This document shows positions 8,261 through 20,792 of a stretch of DNA of 64,000 bases, piece by piece; positions within the stretch are counted from its first letter, which is position 1; each line of letters opens with the position of its first letter. The position numbers and the translations under genes were made by a program. Below the pieces are notes generated by a model. That model was given only the letters and a program-made list of their open reading frames with translations, did not search any database and was not told where the DNA came from. The stretch spans positions 1 to 64,000 of the forward strand of contig NZ_FYDO01000010.1 in NCBI RefSeq assembly GCF_900187615.1, in the 5' to 3' direction. Source of the DNA: Pseudomonas sp. Irchel s3f7 (GTDB lineage Bacteria; Pseudomonadota; Gammaproteobacteria; Pseudomonadales; Pseudomonadaceae).

Positions 8261-9613
8261 TCAATTCATCCCAGGCAGCTGCACCTTGGGCTTCATGTCG
8301 TTCTGCACAACGGATGCCAACGGCGCGACTACGCCCTGGCTCTTGAGCAATTCGCCCATGGTCGCCTTGATTCGGTACTGAGTAAATAACTGAATATTTT
8401 TGATCTGCGCCAGACGGAGCGAAGAGGTGAACAGCTCGTTTTCGCTGTCGAGCAAGTCGAGCAAAGTACGCTCACCGAGGCTGAACTGACGCTGGTAAGC
8501 CGTGCGCACCGCGGTGCTGTGATCGACGTACTGCTGGGCAATCGGCACCTGGGCATTGGCGTTGTTCAGGGCATTCCAGGCCAGGCCCAGCTCTTCATTG
8601 AGCTGACGCAGGGCGTTGTTACGGATGTCCAGCGCCTGGTTTGACAGGTAGGACTTGGATTCCAGATCGGCCTTGTTGCTACCGCCGGCGTACAGGTTGA
8701 AGCGCATGCGCAGCATGGCTTGCCATTCGTTGTTGTGGCCATTCTGACCGTCGATATCGTTGTCGGCGGTGCGGCCCAATTCAGCATCGAAACGCGGGTA
8801 GAACGTCGATTTGGCGGTTTCGTACTGCTTCTCGGCCGCTGCAATGTCGGATTCGGCCGAGCGCAGGATCGGGCTGTTTTCCAGCATTTGCGCGCGGGCT
8901 TCGTTCAGGTTGGCCGGCAACAGCGCCATGAAATTGGCAGGACGCTCCAGTTGATCGGGCATCTGACCAACCGCGGCGAGGTAGTTGGTTTCCGCATCGG
9001 CCAGGTTGGTCTGCTCAGTGAGCAGGTTGTTGCGAGCCTGGGCCATACGCGCTTCGGCCTGATCAAGGTCGGCACCGCTGCCGACGCCACGCTGAGTGCG
9101 CAGCTGGATCTGGTCATAAATACGTTGGTGGCTCTTGAGGTTGTCCTCGGCCAGACGGACGAACTCGCGGCGATTCAGCACATCGAGATAAACTTGGGCC
9201 ACGGTCAACGCGGTGCGCTCGGACGTACCCAGCAGCGAGTAGGCACGGGAGTTAACGGTGGCTTGTTGACGCCCTACTTCGCTGGACGTCGCAAAACCGT
9301 CAAAAACCATTTGCGAGAGACGCAAACTTGACTCGCTGCGGTTCAGGGTTTCCCAGTGGTTGTTACTGCCATCGGTGCGCGTGGTAACGGAATCAGTCCC
9401 CTCGCGACCATAACCGCCCAGTACATCGACCCTTGGCAGATATCCGCCCTTCGCAGCCTTTAATTGATAATCCGCGGCCAGTCGGCTGTTAACGCCGGCC
9501 TGGACCTCTGGATGGACATCCAGCGCCTGTTGCATGGCCTGAGGCAAGGATTGAGCTTGAACAAAAGAGGTTGCGAGGGTGAAGGGTATAGCCATGAACA
9601 GAAGCGGACGCAT
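8261..9613 (-). CDS. lapE: TolC-family outer-membrane channel, LapE-like
   Basis: This 450-residue outer-membrane efflux protein completes the type I secretion machine. It has a signal peptide ('MRPLLFMAIPFTLATSFVQAQ') and two repeated halves of coiled-coil helices, with 'SLRLSQMVFDGFATSSEVGRQ'-like and 'LRMRFNLYAGGSNKADLES'-like strands typical of TolC/AggA-type proteins. I chose ATG 9613 because it begins exactly at the signal peptide; the 23 upstream in-frame codons do not look like coding sequence. It is the first gene of the three-gene secretion operon; in some relatives it is encoded elsewhere, so co-location here is informative. Confidence 0.88.
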   Translation of the reverse strand: MRPLLFMAIPFTLATSFVQAQSLPQAMQQALDVHPEVQAGVNSRLAADYQLKAAKGGYLPRVDVLGGYGREGTDSVTTRTDGSNNHWETLNRSESSLRLSQMVFDGFATSSEVGRQQATVNSRAYSLLGTSERTALTVAQVYLDVLNRREFVRLAEDNLKSHQRIYDQIQLRTQRGVGSGADLDQAEARMAQARNNLLTEQTNLADAETNYLAAVGQMPDQLERPANFMALLPANLNEARAQMLENSPILRSAESDIAAAEKQYETAKSTFYPRFDAELGRTADNDIDGQNGHNNEWQAMLRMRFNLYAGGSNKADLESKSYLSNQALDIRNNALRQLNEELGLAWNALNNANAQVPIAQQYVDHSTAVRTAYQRQFSLGERTLLDLLDSENELFTSSLRLAQIKNIQLFTQYRIKATMGELLKSQGVVAPLASVVQNDMKPKVQLPGMN

Positions 9614-9803
9614 GGTAGGTATTTCCCGGGACTTCTTGTCTTGAATCACAGCAAAAGAAAGCGCTGCATCGGAAGATGGCAACCGTAATGACCGTATGTC
9701 GGAAGTTTCAAAAGAGGAACTGGATCACACACTGAGGACAGGGTCGCCACATAAATATCAATGTGACATTACTGGGACGATTGTTTAGGATGCTCACAAG
9801 AAG

Positions 9804-9817
9804 GTCAATACTTTGGC
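9804..9817. promoter_or_regulatory. Possible FleQ-binding site between the secretion operon and adhesin
   Basis: The sequence GTCAATACTTTGGC matches 11 of 14 positions of the published FleQ motif GTCAATAAATTGAC. A second inverted pair, TTGAC at 9852 and GTCAA at 9867, lies 35 bases on. FleQ with c-di-GMP controls lap genes in other pseudomonads, so the position in the divergent promoter region (9614-9970) makes sense. That region is AT-rich and holds no gene. The call is motif matching only. Confidence 0.4.
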
Positions 9818-9970
9818 ATAAAGTTAATCGCGAAAAGATATAGCCAATTTATTGACTAATAACCGCGTCAAATTTGTGCACTTATTTTGCAATAGTCAAT
9901 CCAGGCCGATCGGCGCGATGCCATCAGGTCCATGGAAGCCCAACTGAACATGACACCCGGAGAGTCTTCA

Positions 9971-12900
9971 ATGAGCAGTGTTGTTGCCATCGTCAAAAGC
10001 ATTGTTGGTCAGGTTTTCGTGGTGTCCCCAGAGGGCATCCGCCGCATTCTCGTTGAAGGCGACCGCCTGTCCGTCGGCGACCAGATCGACACCGGTTTGT
10101 CCGGTGCCGTGTCCCTGGAACTGGCCGATGGCCGCACCATCGACCTGGGCCGTGACACTCAGTGGAGCGCCTCTACACCCGACTCCAGCGCTGATCTGGC
10201 AGAAGCCACTGCGCAGGCCGCACCGTCGGTTGAAGAACTGCAACAAGCCATCGTTGCCGGCGCTGACCCGACAAAAGACCTGGAAGCCACCGCAGCCGGT
10301 CCGTCGGCTTCGGGCTCTGGCGGTGGTGCCGCCGGCGGTGGTCACAGCTTCGTGATGCTCGACGCCACGGCTGGCCGCGTGGACCCGACCATCGGGTTCC
10401 CGACTGGCGGCCCTGATTCCGCGGCCGACGCCACTACGCTCGATATCGGCAATCAGGACACCACGTTCATTAACGCTCCCAGCGTACTGACCGCTGATAC
10501 CGGCACATTGGCCGAAGACAGCGTCGCGACGGGCAATGTGCTGAGCAACGATAGCGATGCCGAAACACCGCTCAGCGTCGCCAGCTTCACTGTCGCCGGC
10601 ATGGCGGGCGGTTTCACCGCGGGCCAGACCGCGACCATCGTCGGCGTTGGTACGTTGACCATCGGCGCGAACGGCAACTACACCTTCACCGCGGAAGCCA
10701 ACTACAACGGCGCCGTACCGCAAGTCACCTACACCACCAACACCGGGTCGACCAGCACGCTGGATCTGACCGTGACGGCAGTCGACGATCCGACCGTCCT
10801 GACTGCAGACACTCAAACCATTGCAGAAGACACCGCAGCCGTCGGCAACGTGCTGGGTAACGACAGCGACATCGACAACGTCCTGAGCGTGGCTACCTTC
10901 ACCATCGACGGCGTCAATGGCACCTTCAACGCCGGCCAGACAGCCAACATCGCTAACGTCGGTACGCTGGTGATCGCCGCCGATGGCGCCTACACCTTTA
11001 CCCCGGCCGCCAATTACAACGGTACGGTGCCGACGGTGACTTACACCGTGATCGATGGCTCCGGTAATGATGTCACTTCGACCCTGAACATCAACGTCAC
11101 GCCGGTTGACGACAGTTTCACCGACCTCAACGAAAACGTGACCACCAACGAAGACGCCCCGGTCAGCGGTAGCGTTCTCACCGACACCACCAGCGTCGAC
11201 GGCCCGGTCAGCGTCCTGAACTTCACCGTTGCGGGCAATCAGTACCAAGCCGGTGAAACCGCGAACATCGCCAACGTCGGCACCCTGGTGCTCGGCGCCA
11301 ATGGTGCGTACACCTTTACCCCGGTTGCCAACTACAACGGCGAAGTACCAACCGTCACTTACACCGTCACCGACGGCTCGGGCACTGACGTCGTTTCGAC
11401 CCTGAACATCGGCGTCACGCCGGTTGACGACAGTTTCACCGACCTCAACGAAAACGTGACCACCAACGAAGACGCCCCGGTCAGCGGTAGCGTTCTCACC
11501 GACACCACCAGCGTCGACGGACCGGTCAGCGTCCTGAACTTCACCGTTGCGGGCAATCAGTACCAAGCCGGTGAAACCGCGAACATCGCCAACGTCGGCA
11601 CCCTGGTGCTCGGCGCCAATGGTGCGTACACCTTTACCCCGGTTGCCAACTACAACGGCGAAGTACCAACCGTCACCTACACCGTCACCGACGGCTCGGG
11701 CACTGACGTCGTTTCGACCTTGAACATCGGCGTCACGCCGGTTGACGACAGTTTCACCGACCTCAACGAAAACGTGACCACCAACGAAGACGCCCCGGTC
11801 AGCGGTAGCGTTCTCACCGACACCACCAGCGTCGACGGCCCGGTCAGCGTCCTGAACTTCACCGTTGCGGGTACTCAGTACCAGGCCGGTGAAACCGCGA
11901 ACATCGCCAACGTCGGCACCCTGGTGCTCGGCGCCAACGGTGCGTACACCTTTACCCCGGTCGCCAACTACAACGGCGAAGTACCGACCGTCACCTACAC
12001 CGTCACAGATGGTTCCGGCACTGACGTCGTTTCAACCCTGAACATCGGCGTCACGCCGGTGGACGATCCGAGCGTCCTGCTCGGCGACACCAACACTGTC
12101 GATGAAGAGCACGCTGCAACCGGCAACGTGCTTGGCAATGACAGCGATGTCGACAACGCACTGAGCGTCGCAACATTCACCGTGCAAGGCGTCCCTGGTT
12201 TCTTTACCGCAGGCCAAACCGCGACGATTTCCGGCGTTGGTACTGTGACGATCGCCACCAACGGCGACTACAGTTTCACCCCTGCCGCGAACTGGAACGG
12301 CAACGTTCCACAGATCAGCTACACCACCAACACCCAATCTGTCAGTACGCTCGACATCACGGTCAACCCCGTCAACGACGCTCCGACCGTCAACTCCACT
12401 TCGGCCAGCGGTGATGAAGATCACTTGATCGCCGTGCAGCTCGGCGGCAATGACATTGATGGCAACGTCGACCACTTCACCCTGAGCAGCCTGCCGGCCA
12501 ATGGCACGTTCTACGCAGACGCCGCCGGAACCATCGCGTTGTCCACCAGCAGCGTGATCGCTGCAAACGCCAACGGCGCAACGGTTTACTTCCGCCCTAC
12601 TGGCGACTGGAGTGGCACCACCAGCTTCACCTACAGCTCCACCGACAATGCAGGCATGCCTTCCGCTTCTTCGGCGACCGGCGCCATCGTTGTCGCGCCA
12701 GTCACCGATATGCCGAGCCTGTCACTGACCGGTGGCGGTGTCGTTGCATCGACCGACTTCCAGGAAGTCGCTGTGAATGGCTCCTATACCAATATCGATG
12801 TCAGCAAGCTCGGCAACGGCGTCTGGCACACCGATAACGCCGGTGGCAAGGTCGAAATCGGCCAGGCCAGCGTCTACGGTGCCGGCGGCAATAACCAGGT

Positions 12901-15900
12901 CATCGAACTGGAGCGCAATTCCGGCGATGCGAGCAACCTCTATACCAACATCGATGCCAAGGCCGGCACTACCTATAACGTGTCCTTCGACTATGCACCG
13001 CGTGCCGGCATCGATAACTCGCTCATCAATGTGTACTGGGGGGGCCAACTCATTGGCACCCTGAACACCTCGACCACCGGCATGCAGCACTACAGCTTCA
13101 ACGTTCCGGTCACTGCCGATGGCAACCAGAAACTCGAGTTCCGCGCCGGTGACAGCAACAGCCTGGGCGGTGTGCTGGACAACATCAATGTCACTCAAGT
13201 GCTCAATTCTGGCCTTGAAGACAACGCGATTCTGCTGTCGACCATTCAGGCTCACACCAATGATGCCGACGGTTCGGAAACACTGACGCTCACATTGAAC
13301 GGCTTGCCGGCGGGCTCGAAACTCACTGACGGGACCCACACCTTCGATGCCGCCAACGGCTCGACATCGGTGGACATTACGGGCTGGAACCTGGCCACGC
13401 TCAAGCTGACACCGCCGACGAACTTCAATGGCGACATCGCGCTGACCGTAACTGCCACCGCCAAAGACGGCGATGCACCAAGCGCCAGCACCTCATTGCC
13501 ACTGGTGGTACACGTGACTGCCGTCAATGACGCCAGCGTGCTGCTGGCTGACAGGATCACCGTCGACGAAGACCACAACGCGACTGGCAACGTGCTGACC
13601 AACGACCAGGATGTCGATAATGTCCTGAGCGTCTCCAGCTTCAATGTGCAGGGCGTCAAGGGCAACTTCACGGCGGGTCAGACCGCAACCATCGCCGGTG
13701 TCGGCACGCTGATCATCGCCAGTAACGGCGACTACACCTTCAAACCGGCCGCCGACTGGAATGGCAACGTTCCGCAGGTGACCTACACCACCAACACGGG
13801 ATCGAGCACTACGCTTAACATCGGTGTTACGCCGGTCAACGACAACTTCACCGACGCCAACGAAACCGTCTCCAGTCCAGAAGACTCCGTGGCTACCGGC
13901 AGCGTGCTGTCCGGTACTTCGAGCGTCGACGGCCCGGTCAGCGTGCTCAACTTCACCGTTGGCGGCACTCAGTACCAGGCTGGTCAAACAGCAACCATCA
14001 CCAACGTCGGTACTTTGGTGATCGGTGCGAATGGGGCCTACACCTTTACTCCGACCGCCAACTACAATGGCACCGTGCCGACCGTCACCTACACCGTCAC
14101 CGACGGTTCGGGCGCTGACGACACTTCGACCCTGAACATCAACGTCACGCCGGTCAACGACAACTTCACCGATGCCAGCGAAACGGTCTCCACCCTGGAA
14201 GACACCGTGGCCACCGGTAACGTGCTGAATGGCACTTCGAGCTTCGACGGCCCGGTCAGCCTGGTCAACTTCACGGTTGGCGGCACTCAGTACGTGGCGG
14301 GTCAAACAGCAAACATCGCCAACGTCGGCACGCTGCTCATCGGTTCGAATGGGGACTACACCTTCACCCCGGCCACCAATTACAACGGCACCGTACCGAC
14401 CGTTACTTACACCATCACTGACGGTTCCGGCCCCAACGACACTTCGACCCTGAACATCAGCGTCACCCCAGTGGATGACAGCTTCACCGACGCCAACGAA
14501 ACTGTAACGATCTATGAAGACACTGCGGCCACCGGAAACGTACTGTCCGGTACTTCGAGCGTCGACGGTCCGGTCAGCGTGGTCAACTTCACGGTGGGCG
14601 GTACTCAGTACGTGGCGGGTCAAACAGCAAACATTGCCAACGTCGGCACGCTGGTGATCGGTTCGAACGGGGCCTACAAATTCACCCCGGCCGACAACTA
14701 CAACGGCACCGTGCCGACCGTTACCTACACCGTCACCGACGGTTCGGGCACCAACGACACCTCGACGCTGAACATCAGCGTCACGCCGGTCAGCGACAAA
14801 TTCTCCGACGCCAATGAAATGGTCTCCACACCGGAAGACACTGTCCTCACCGGCAGTGTCCTCACCGGCACAAGCAGCGTTGACGGTCCAGTCAGTGTGC
14901 TCAACTTCAGCATCGGTTCAACCACTTACGCGGCAGGCACTACGGCGACAATTGCCAAGATCGGCACCTTGGTGATCGCGGCGAACGGGACCTACACCTT
15001 CACTCCGAATGCCGATTACAACGGCTCGGTCCCGGCGGTCAGATACACCGTCACCGACGGTTCGGGCAGCAACGACACTTCGGTCCTGAAAATCAGTGTC
15101 ACACCGGTTAACGACAACTTCACCGACGCCAACGAATCGGTCTCAACCCTGGAAGACACCGCCGTCACCGGCAGCGTCCTAAGTGGCACGAGCAGCGTTG
15201 ACGGCCCGGTCAGCGTGCTCAACTTCACCATCGGCACGACCACCTACAACGCTGGAAGCACAGCGACCATCACCAATGTCGGCACGCTGGTCATCGGCGC
15301 GAACGGTGCCTACACCTTCACGCCAGCCGTCAACTACAACGGCACCGTGCCGACCGTGACCTACACCGTCACTGACGGTTCGGGGACCAACGACATTTCG
15401 ACGTTGAACATCAACGTCACGCCGGTCGACGACAGCTTCTCCGACGCCAACGAAAACGTTTCGACCAACGAAGACAGTACGGCCACCGGTAACGTGCTGA
15501 CCGGCACCACGAGCGGTGACGGTCCGGTCAGCGTGCTCAACTTCTCGATTGGTGACACTCAGTACCTGGCCGGTCAGACAGCAACCATTGCCAACGTCGG
15601 CACGCTGGTCATCGGCGCGAACGGCGCCTACACCTTCACGCCAGCCGTCAACTACAACGGCACCGTGCCGACCGTGACCTACACCGTCACCGACGGTTCA
15701 GGCACCAACGACACCTCGACGCTGAACATCAGCGTCACGCCGGTGAACGATGACTTCCTCGATGCCAACGAATCGGTAACGATCAACGAAGACAGTACGG
15801 CCACCGGTAACGTTTTGACGGATACGGTCAGCGTCGACGGTCCGGTCAGCGTGCTCAACTTCTCGATTGGTGACACTCAGTACCTGGCCGGTCAGACAGC

Positions 15901-18900
15901 AACCATTGCCAACGTCGGCACGCTGGTCATCGGCGCGAACGGTGCCTACACCTTCACGCCAGCCGTCAACTACAACGGCACCGTGCCGACCGTGACCTAC
16001 ACCGTCACTGACGGTTCAGGCACGAACGACACCTCGACGCTGAACATCAGCGTCACGCCGGTGAACGATGACTTCCTCGATGCCAACGAATCGGTAACGA
16101 TCAACGAAGACAGTACGGCCACCGGTAACGTTTTGACGGATACGGTCAGCGTCGACGGTCCGGTCAGCGTGCTCAACTTCTCGATTGGTGACACTCAGTA
16201 CCTGGCCGGTCAGACAGCAACCATTGCCAACGTCGGCACGCTGGTCATCGGCGCGAACGGTGCCTACACCTTCACGCCAGCCGTCAACTACAACGGCACC
16301 GTGCCGACCGTGACCTACACCGTCACTGACGGTTCAGGCACCAACGACACCTCGACGCTGAACATCGGCGTCACGCCGGTGAACGATGACTTCCTCGATG
16401 CCAACGAATCGGTAACGATCAACGAAGACAGTACCGCCACCGGCAACGTGTTGACGGATACGGTCAGCGTCGACGGTACGGTCAGCGTGCTCAACTTCTC
16501 GATTGGTGACACTCAGTACCTGGCCGGTCAGACAGCGACCATTGCCAACGTCGGCACGCTGGTCATCGGCGCGAACGGCGCCTACACCTTCACGCCAGCC
16601 GTCAACTACAACGGCACCGTGCCGACCGTGACCTACACCGTCACCGACGGTTCAGGCACCAACGACACCTCGACGCTGAACATCGGCGTCACGCCGGTGA
16701 ACGATGACTTCCTCGATGCCAACGAATCGGTAACGATCAACGAAGACAGTACCGCCACCGGCAACGTGTTGACGGATACGGTCAGCGTCGACGGTACGGT
16801 CAGCGTGCTCAACTTCTCGATTGGTGACACTCAGTACCTGGCCGGTCAGACAGCGACCATCGCCAACGTCGGCACGCTGGTCATCGGCGCGAACGGTGTC
16901 TACACCTTCACGCCAGCCGTCAACTACAACGGCACCGTGCCGACCGTGACCTACACCGTCACTGACGGTTCAGGCACGAACGACACCTCGACGCTGAACA
17001 TCAGCGTCACGCCGGTGAACGATGACTTCCTCGATGCCAACGAATCGGTAACGATCAACGAAGACAGTACGGCCACCGGTAACGTTTTGACGGATACGGT
17101 CAGCGTCGACGGTCCGGTCAGCGTGCTCAACTTCTCGATTGGTGACACTCAGTACCTGGCCGGTCAGACAGCAACCATTGCCAACGTCGGCACGCTGGTC
17201 ATCGGCGCGAACGGTGCCTACACCTTCACGCCAGCCGTCAACTACAACGGCACCGTGCCGACCGTGACCTACACCGTCACTGACGGTTCAGGCACCAACG
17301 ACACCTCGACGCTGAACATCAGCGTCACGCCGGTCGACGACAGCTTCACCGACGCCAACGAAAACCACTCGACCCTGGAAGACACCGCCCTCACCGGCAG
17401 CGTCCTCGCCGACACCACCAGCGTCGACGGCCCGGTCAGCGTGGTGAACTTCACCATCGGTTCGACCACCTATACCGCCGGCAGCACTGCGACCATCGCC
17501 AACGTCGGCACCTTGATCATTGCTGCAACCGGCGCCTACACCTTCACGCCAGCCGTCAACTACAACGGCACCGTGCCGACCGTGACCTACACCGTCACCG
17601 ACGGTTCAGGCACCAACGACACCTCGACGCTGAACATCAACGTCACGCCGGTCGATGACCCGAGCGTGCTGGCTGCCGATGTCACCTTTGTCCTTGAGGA
17701 CAAGGTCGCGACCGGTAACGTACTGACCAACGACCGCGATGTGGATAACGCTCTCAGCGTTGCCAAGTTCACGGTGGGTGGCATCGAGTACACAGCAGGG
17801 GGCACGGCCACCATCGCCAACGTCGGCAGGCTGACGCTCGGTGCCAACGGTGAATACAGCTTTACCCCTGCCAGCAATTGGAGCGGCAAGGTTCCGACGG
17901 TGACCTACATCACCAGCACCGGTTCGACTGCGACGCTGGACATCAGTGTGACCGCCGTTGCCGATGCACCGATCGTGACCGCCACCACGACTCAGGTGGC
18001 CGAGAACAGCAGCATTGCGTTGGGTCTGAAGGTTACGTCCGTGGATACGGATGGCTCTGAAACCCAGACCATCACCTCGATCAGCGGCATCCCGGTCGGT
18101 GCGACGCTGACCGACGGCATCCATACCTTTACCGGCACGACCGGCAACGCTGTCGTCAACCTCAACGGATGGGATGTGAGCAAGCTGAGCTACACGCCGG
18201 CTCCGTATGCCACCGGCACCAACACGCTGACAGTTACGGCAGTCTCGACCGAAAGCACGGGTGATTCGGCCAGCAATACGACTCAAATTCCGATCACGAT
18301 TAATCCTGCGGTCTATAACTCGGTCACTGGCACAGCAGGAGATGACAATTTCAGCGGCACCAACGGCAACGACATCATTGTTGCCGACATCGGTGGGCTG
18401 TCGGTCGTACCGGGCCAGAATTACAACATCGCGTTCATGGTCGACAGCTCGGGCAGTATGGGTGATGCCTCCATGGCGGCGGCGAAGAAATCCCTGGAAG
18501 CGGTGTTTAACTCGCTGATTGCCAGTGCAACGTCGAAAGACGGCAACCCGGGCGTCGTGAAAGTCTTCCTCGTGGACTTCGATTCGACGGTCAGGGAATC
18601 GGTTGCGGTCGACCTGTCGAAAAATGGCGCTCTGGATCAATTGAAGTCCATTCTCAAGAACATGGAATCGGGTGGCAACACCAACTACGAGGACGTGTTC
18701 AAAACCACCGCCAACTGGTTCAAAAGCGCCGATGCGATGAGCAACGCGAATGCGATCAACCTCACCTACTTCATTACCGACGGTGAGCCGACCGCTTACA
18801 CCAGCAATGAACAGGTCAACCCGGTCCTCGTCGACTACCACGAAAAACAAAACAGCACCCCGGACGCGACGCTAGACGGGCTGTTGAAATTTGTTAACTA

Positions 18901-19984
18901 CCAGCCAGGCAATGTGTTCACCACAAAGATCGAAGGTGTCGTTCGTACGTTGATCGATTCCGACGGCAATGTGTACAAATGGAGCCAAAACAACAAAGGC
19001 AAATGGTCATCGTCCTTGCTCGATGGGACAATTCATGCGCAAGGCGATGGCACCTACGAGCTGTCCTACAACAGTGGTTTTTCCTCTGTCAGTACCTCTG
19101 CCAGCCATGCGGCAGCGGCATTTGCGTTACTGGCCGCTGCCAATTCCACTGTTCAAGCCATCGGGCTGAACAACAGCGTCCACGAAAACCAACTGGCCCC
19201 GTACAACACCACCGCTGGCAAGCCGTTGGCCAACATCGACCCGTCAGATCTGGCCAACGCGATTCTTGGCCACAGCGCGGCCACACTGCCGGGCAATGAC
19301 ACCATCAGCGGCGGCGAAGGCAATGACCTGATTTTCGGCGACCTGGTGAGCTTCAATGGCGTAACCGGTGAGGGCTACACCGCGCTTCAGTCTTTCGTCG
19401 GCCTGCAAACCGGCGCCGAGACCAGCCAAGTCACCCCAAGCAACGTGCACCAGTACATCACCGAGCATTACAACGTGTTCGATGTGTCTGGCGCTCATGA
19501 TGGCGGCGATACGCTGTTGGGTGGTGCCGGCAACGACATCATTTTTGGCCAGGGTGGCATCGACACTCTCGACGGCGGTACCGGCAATGACATTCTGCTC
19601 GGTGGTACCGGCGATGACGTTCTCCTGGGTGGAAAAGGCAATGACACCCTGATCGGCGGCCTGGGTGGCGACACCTTCGTCTGGAAAGCAGGCGATACCG
19701 GCAACGACGTGATCAAGGACTTCAACGCCGACCAAGGCGATCGCATCGACCTGCGCGATCTGTTGCAGGGTGAAACCGGCAGCACCATCGACAACTTCCT
19801 GAAGATCACGGACGCTGGCGTACTACAAGTCAGCAGCACAGGCCAGTTCAACTCGGGCAACGCAGCCGCCGCTACGCCGGACGTGACGATCAAACTGGAA
19901 GGCAACAACTGGTCATCCGCCAACCTGCACAACCTGATTGCCGGTAGCGACCCGACCATTAAGGTCGACCATAACAACAGCTGA
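9971..19984 (+). CDS. Giant LapA-type RTX adhesin with retention module
   Basis: This 3337-residue cell-surface biofilm adhesin is exported by the adjacent type I system. ATG 9971 follows GGAG; the protein then begins '[20 protein letters not shown]', the N-terminal retention module of LapA-type proteins. T107-A-A-G110 is the expected LapG protease site. A Gly/Ser linker follows, then about 20 cadherin/VCBS-like repeats of about 106 residues (roughly residues 170-2780), interrupted by a distinct module (about 800-1185) that includes a carbohydrate-binding-like jelly roll (about 935-1078). A vWFA domain has MIDAS D2825-S-S-G-S. RTX nonapeptides (GGxGNDxLx, about 3108-3232) and a C-terminal secretion region end the chain. 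It is shorter than the best-known LapA and could equally be a MapA-type second adhesin. No lapD or lapG gene is in the window. Confidence 0.92.
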   Translation: MSSVVAIVKSIVGQVFVVSPEGIRRILVEGDRLSVGDQIDTGLSGAVSLELADGRTIDLGRDTQWSASTPDSSADLAEATAQAAPSVEELQQAIVAGADPTKDLEATAAGPSASGSGGGAAGGGHSFVMLDATAGRVDPTIGFPTGGPDSAADATTLDIGNQDTTFINAPSVLTADTGTLAEDSVATGNVLSNDSDAETPLSVASFTVAGMAGGFTAGQTATIVGVGTLTIGANGNYTFTAEANYNGAVPQVTYTTNTGSTSTLDLTVTAVDDPTVLTADTQTIAEDTAAVGNVLGNDSDIDNVLSVATFTIDGVNGTFNAGQTANIANVGTLVIAADGAYTFTPAANYNGTVPTVTYTVIDGSGNDVTSTLNINVTPVDDSFTDLNENVTTNEDAPVSGSVLTDTTSVDGPVSVLNFTVAGNQYQAGETANIANVGTLVLGANGAYTFTPVANYNGEVPTVTYTVTDGSGTDVVSTLNIGVTPVDDSFTDLNENVTTNEDAPVSGSVLTDTTSVDGPVSVLNFTVAGNQYQAGETANIANVGTLVLGANGAYTFTPVANYNGEVPTVTYTVTDGSGTDVVSTLNIGVTPVDDSFTDLNENVTTNEDAPVSGSVLTDTTSVDGPVSVLNFTVAGTQYQAGETANIANVGTLVLGANGAYTFTPVANYNGEVPTVTYTVTDGSGTDVVSTLNIGVTPVDDPSVLLGDTNTVDEEHAATGNVLGNDSDVDNALSVATFTVQGVPGFFTAGQTATISGVGTVTIATNGDYSFTPAANWNGNVPQISYTTNTQSVSTLDITVNPVNDAPTVNSTSASGDEDHLIAVQLGGNDIDGNVDHFTLSSLPANGTFYADAAGTIALSTSSVIAANANGATVYFRPTGDWSGTTSFTYSSTDNAGMPSASSATGAIVVAPVTDMPSLSLTGGGVVASTDFQEVAVNGSYTNIDVSKLGNGVWHTDNAGGKVEIGQASVYGAGGNNQVIELERNSGDASNLYTNIDAKAGTTYNVSFDYAPRAGIDNSLINVYWGGQLIGTLNTSTTGMQHYSFNVPVTADGNQKLEFRAGDSNSLGGVLDNINVTQVLNSGLEDNAILLSTIQAHTNDADGSETLTLTLNGLPAGSKLTDGTHTFDAANGSTSVDITGWNLATLKLTPPTNFNGDIALTVTATAKDGDAPSASTSLPLVVHVTAVNDASVLLADRITVDEDHNATGNVLTNDQDVDNVLSVSSFNVQGVKGNFTAGQTATIAGVGTLIIASNGDYTFKPAADWNGNVPQVTYTTNTGSSTTLNIGVTPVNDNFTDANETVSSPEDSVATGSVLSGTSSVDGPVSVLNFTVGGTQYQAGQTATITNVGTLVIGANGAYTFTPTANYNGTVPTVTYTVTDGSGADDTSTLNINVTPVNDNFTDASETVSTLEDTVATGNVLNGTSSFDGPVSLVNFTVGGTQYVAGQTANIANVGTLLIGSNGDYTFTPATNYNGTVPTVTYTITDGSGPNDTSTLNISVTPVDDSFTDANETVTIYEDTAATGNVLSGTSSVDGPVSVVNFTVGGTQYVAGQTANIANVGTLVIGSNGAYKFTPADNYNGTVPTVTYTVTDGSGTNDTSTLNISVTPVSDKFSDANEMVSTPEDTVLTGSVLTGTSSVDGPVSVLNFSIGSTTYAAGTTATIAKIGTLVIAANGTYTFTPNADYNGSVPAVRYTVTDGSGSNDTSVLKISVTPVNDNFTDANESVSTLEDTAVTGSVLSGTSSVDGPVSVLNFTIGTTTYNAGSTATITNVGTLVIGANGAYTFTPAVNYNGTVPTVTYTVTDGSGTNDISTLNINVTPVDDSFSDANENVSTNEDSTATGNVLTGTTSGDGPVSVLNFSIGDTQYLAGQTATIANVGTLVIGANGAYTFTPAVNYNGTVPTVTYTVTDGSGTNDTSTLNISVTPVNDDFLDANESVTINEDSTATGNVLTDTVSVDGPVSVLNFSIGDTQYLAGQTATIANVGTLVIGANGAYTFTPAVNYNGTVPTVTYTVTDGSGTNDTSTLNISVTPVNDDFLDANESVTINEDSTATGNVLTDTVSVDGPVSVLNFSIGDTQYLAGQTATIANVGTLVIGANGAYTFTPAVNYNGTVPTVTYTVTDGSGTNDTSTLNIGVTPVNDDFLDANESVTINEDSTATGNVLTDTVSVDGTVSVLNFSIGDTQYLAGQTATIANVGTLVIGANGAYTFTPAVNYNGTVPTVTYTVTDGSGTNDTSTLNIGVTPVNDDFLDANESVTINEDSTATGNVLTDTVSVDGTVSVLNFSIGDTQYLAGQTATIANVGTLVIGANGVYTFTPAVNYNGTVPTVTYTVTDGSGTNDTSTLNISVTPVNDDFLDANESVTINEDSTATGNVLTDTVSVDGPVSVLNFSIGDTQYLAGQTATIANVGTLVIGANGAYTFTPAVNYNGTVPTVTYTVTDGSGTNDTSTLNISVTPVDDSFTDANENHSTLEDTALTGSVLADTTSVDGPVSVVNFTIGSTTYTAGSTATIANVGTLIIAATGAYTFTPAVNYNGTVPTVTYTVTDGSGTNDTSTLNINVTPVDDPSVLAADVTFVLEDKVATGNVLTNDRDVDNALSVAKFTVGGIEYTAGGTATIANVGRLTLGANGEYSFTPASNWSGKVPTVTYITSTGSTATLDISVTAVADAPIVTATTTQVAENSSIALGLKVTSVDTDGSETQTITSISGIPVGATLTDGIHTFTGTTGNAVVNLNGWDVSKLSYTPAPYATGTNTLTVTAVSTESTGDSASNTTQIPITINPAVYNSVTGTAGDDNFSGTNGNDIIVADIGGLSVVPGQNYNIAFMVDSSGSMGDASMAAAKKSLEAVFNSLIASATSKDGNPGVVKVFLVDFDSTVRESVAVDLSKNGALDQLKSILKNMESGGNTNYEDVFKTTANWFKSADAMSNANAINLTYFITDGEPTAYTSNEQVNPVLVDYHEKQNSTPDATLDGLLKFVNYQPGNVFTTKIEGVVRTLIDSDGNVYKWSQNNKGKWSSSLLDGTIHAQGDGTYELSYNSGFSSVSTSASHAAAAFALLAAANSTVQAIGLNNSVHENQLAPYNTTAGKPLANIDPSDLANAILGHSAATLPGNDTISGGEGNDLIFGDLVSFNGVTGEGYTALQSFVGLQTGAETSQVTPSNVHQYITEHYNVFDVSGAHDGGDTLLGGAGNDIIFGQGGIDTLDGGTGNDILLGGTGDDVLLGGKGNDTLIGGLGGDTFVWKAGDTGNDVIKDFNADQGDRIDLRDLLQGETGSTIDNFLKITDAGVLQVSSTGQFNSGNAAAATPDVTIKLEGNNWSSANLHNLIAGSDPTIKVDHNNS
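10480..12375 (+). repeat. N-terminal block of six cadherin/VCBS-like repeats in the adhesin
   Basis: Six units of about 310-318 bp. The three at about 11111-12064 are almost identical in sequence. Each unit starts near 'NED..V.G.VL' and ends near 'YTV.DGSG....STLNI.VTPVDD'. Confidence 0.85.
13846..17661 (+). repeat. Twelve tandem 318-bp repeats in the adhesin
   Basis: The spacing is exactly 318 bp over twelve consecutive units (106 codons each). Six units between 15436 and 17343 are nearly identical at nucleotide level, differing at scattered positions such as ggtccg/ggtacg and cagcgt/cggcgt. Earlier units are more divergent. This length-variable array extends the adhesin from the cell surface. 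Confidence 0.9.
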
Positions 19985-19994
19985 TGCACGAATA

Positions 19995-20020
19995 ACGGCC
20001 GCCCCTTGTGGGGCGGCCGT
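19995..20020 (+). terminator. Rho-independent terminator after the adhesin
   Basis: A perfect 11-bp stem (acggccgcccc / ggggcggccgt) with a ttgt loop lies 10 bases after the adhesin stop. The T-rich tail is weak ('cacgtttgt'). Confidence 0.75.
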
Positions 20021-20130
20021 CACGTTTGTGATCAAGGCCCGATGACGATTTCGTCGGCGCGCCTCATACTGGCGTGCAGTTGGCCTATGCTGCTGACAGC
20101 ATGACGCTGGTTCATTCTGAGGGATGCTCA

Positions 20131-20469
20131 ATGTTTTACGTGCAACGCGATGCGCAAGGCCAATTGGTTCGCGTGGAAGCCGCGGCTTATGCCGAGGCCA
20201 CGGAAACGCTGTCGGCCGACCATCATGAAATCCAGGCCTGGTACGCCAACGAAACCGTTGAGCACAGCCTGAACCACCTCAAGCGAAGCGACTCGGAAAT
20301 GATCCGGGTACTCGACGACTTGATTCAGGTGCTGACCCAGAAAGGTGTAATCCGCGTCACCGACCTGCCGCCGGCGGCACAAGCCAAGCTCATGGACCGA
20401 ACCCAGGCCCGTGAAGCGTTGGGAGGCTTGAGCCATTTGATTGATGAAGATGAGGGAGGGTTGATCTAA
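20131..20469 (+). CDS. Small conserved Pseudomonas protein (often labelled 'tryptophan synthase subunit beta-like')
   Basis: This 112-residue protein starts at ATG 20131 with a GAGGG ribosome site; the N-terminus reads 'MFYVQRDAQGQLVRVEA'. The chain is acidic, soluble and probably helical, with 'MIRVLDDLIQVLTQKGVIRVTDLP' in the middle. I recall this family in Pseudomonas genomes under a misleading tryptophan-synthase label; at this length it cannot be TrpB and shows no PLP-lysine motif. It is a single gene between the adhesin terminator and a long gap. The function is unknown. Confidence 0.75.
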   Translation: MFYVQRDAQGQLVRVEAAAYAEATETLSADHHEIQAWYANETVEHSLNHLKRSDSEMIRVLDDLIQVLTQKGVIRVTDLPPAAQAKLMDRTQAREALGGLSHLIDEDEGGLI

Positions 20470-20792
20470 CCCCCCCCGCCATCGTTGCCTGTACTGACGC
20501 CATCGCGGGTTTTTCCGCGATGAGTATCACTCGGTCTTGCTGACCGCCATCAAGCCTTGGGCTTGGTCTTCTTCGCTGCTAATACCCTGGCAAAACGTCG
20601 GATTTTTCCTCGATGTTTTGGGCGGTTTCATCACGCGAAAACGCTCTTCCTACACCCAGAAAACACAACCCGATAAACCTTGTTTAGCGGCCTTCATAGT
20701 TACTTCATGAAAGCCACAACACCTTGTGCCATTGCCTACAGTTGCGCCAGAATCCGCCGGCTTGTGCGCCTTGGCGCAGCTCAGTAACTTGA

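Noticed and set aside
9968..11566. A 532-codon open frame on the strand opposite the adhesin
   Set aside because: It lies wholly antisense to conserved adhesin domains and its text repeats with the 318-bp unit. It is a consequence of GC-rich repeat codons.
13493..14623. A 376-codon antisense frame and many 65-codon antisense frames at 318-bp spacing
   Set aside because: They mirror the adhesin repeats and have no start signals or family resemblance.
10480..17661. Regular repeats considered as a CRISPR array
   Set aside because: The repeat unit is 318 bp, fully coding in one frame and without spacers.
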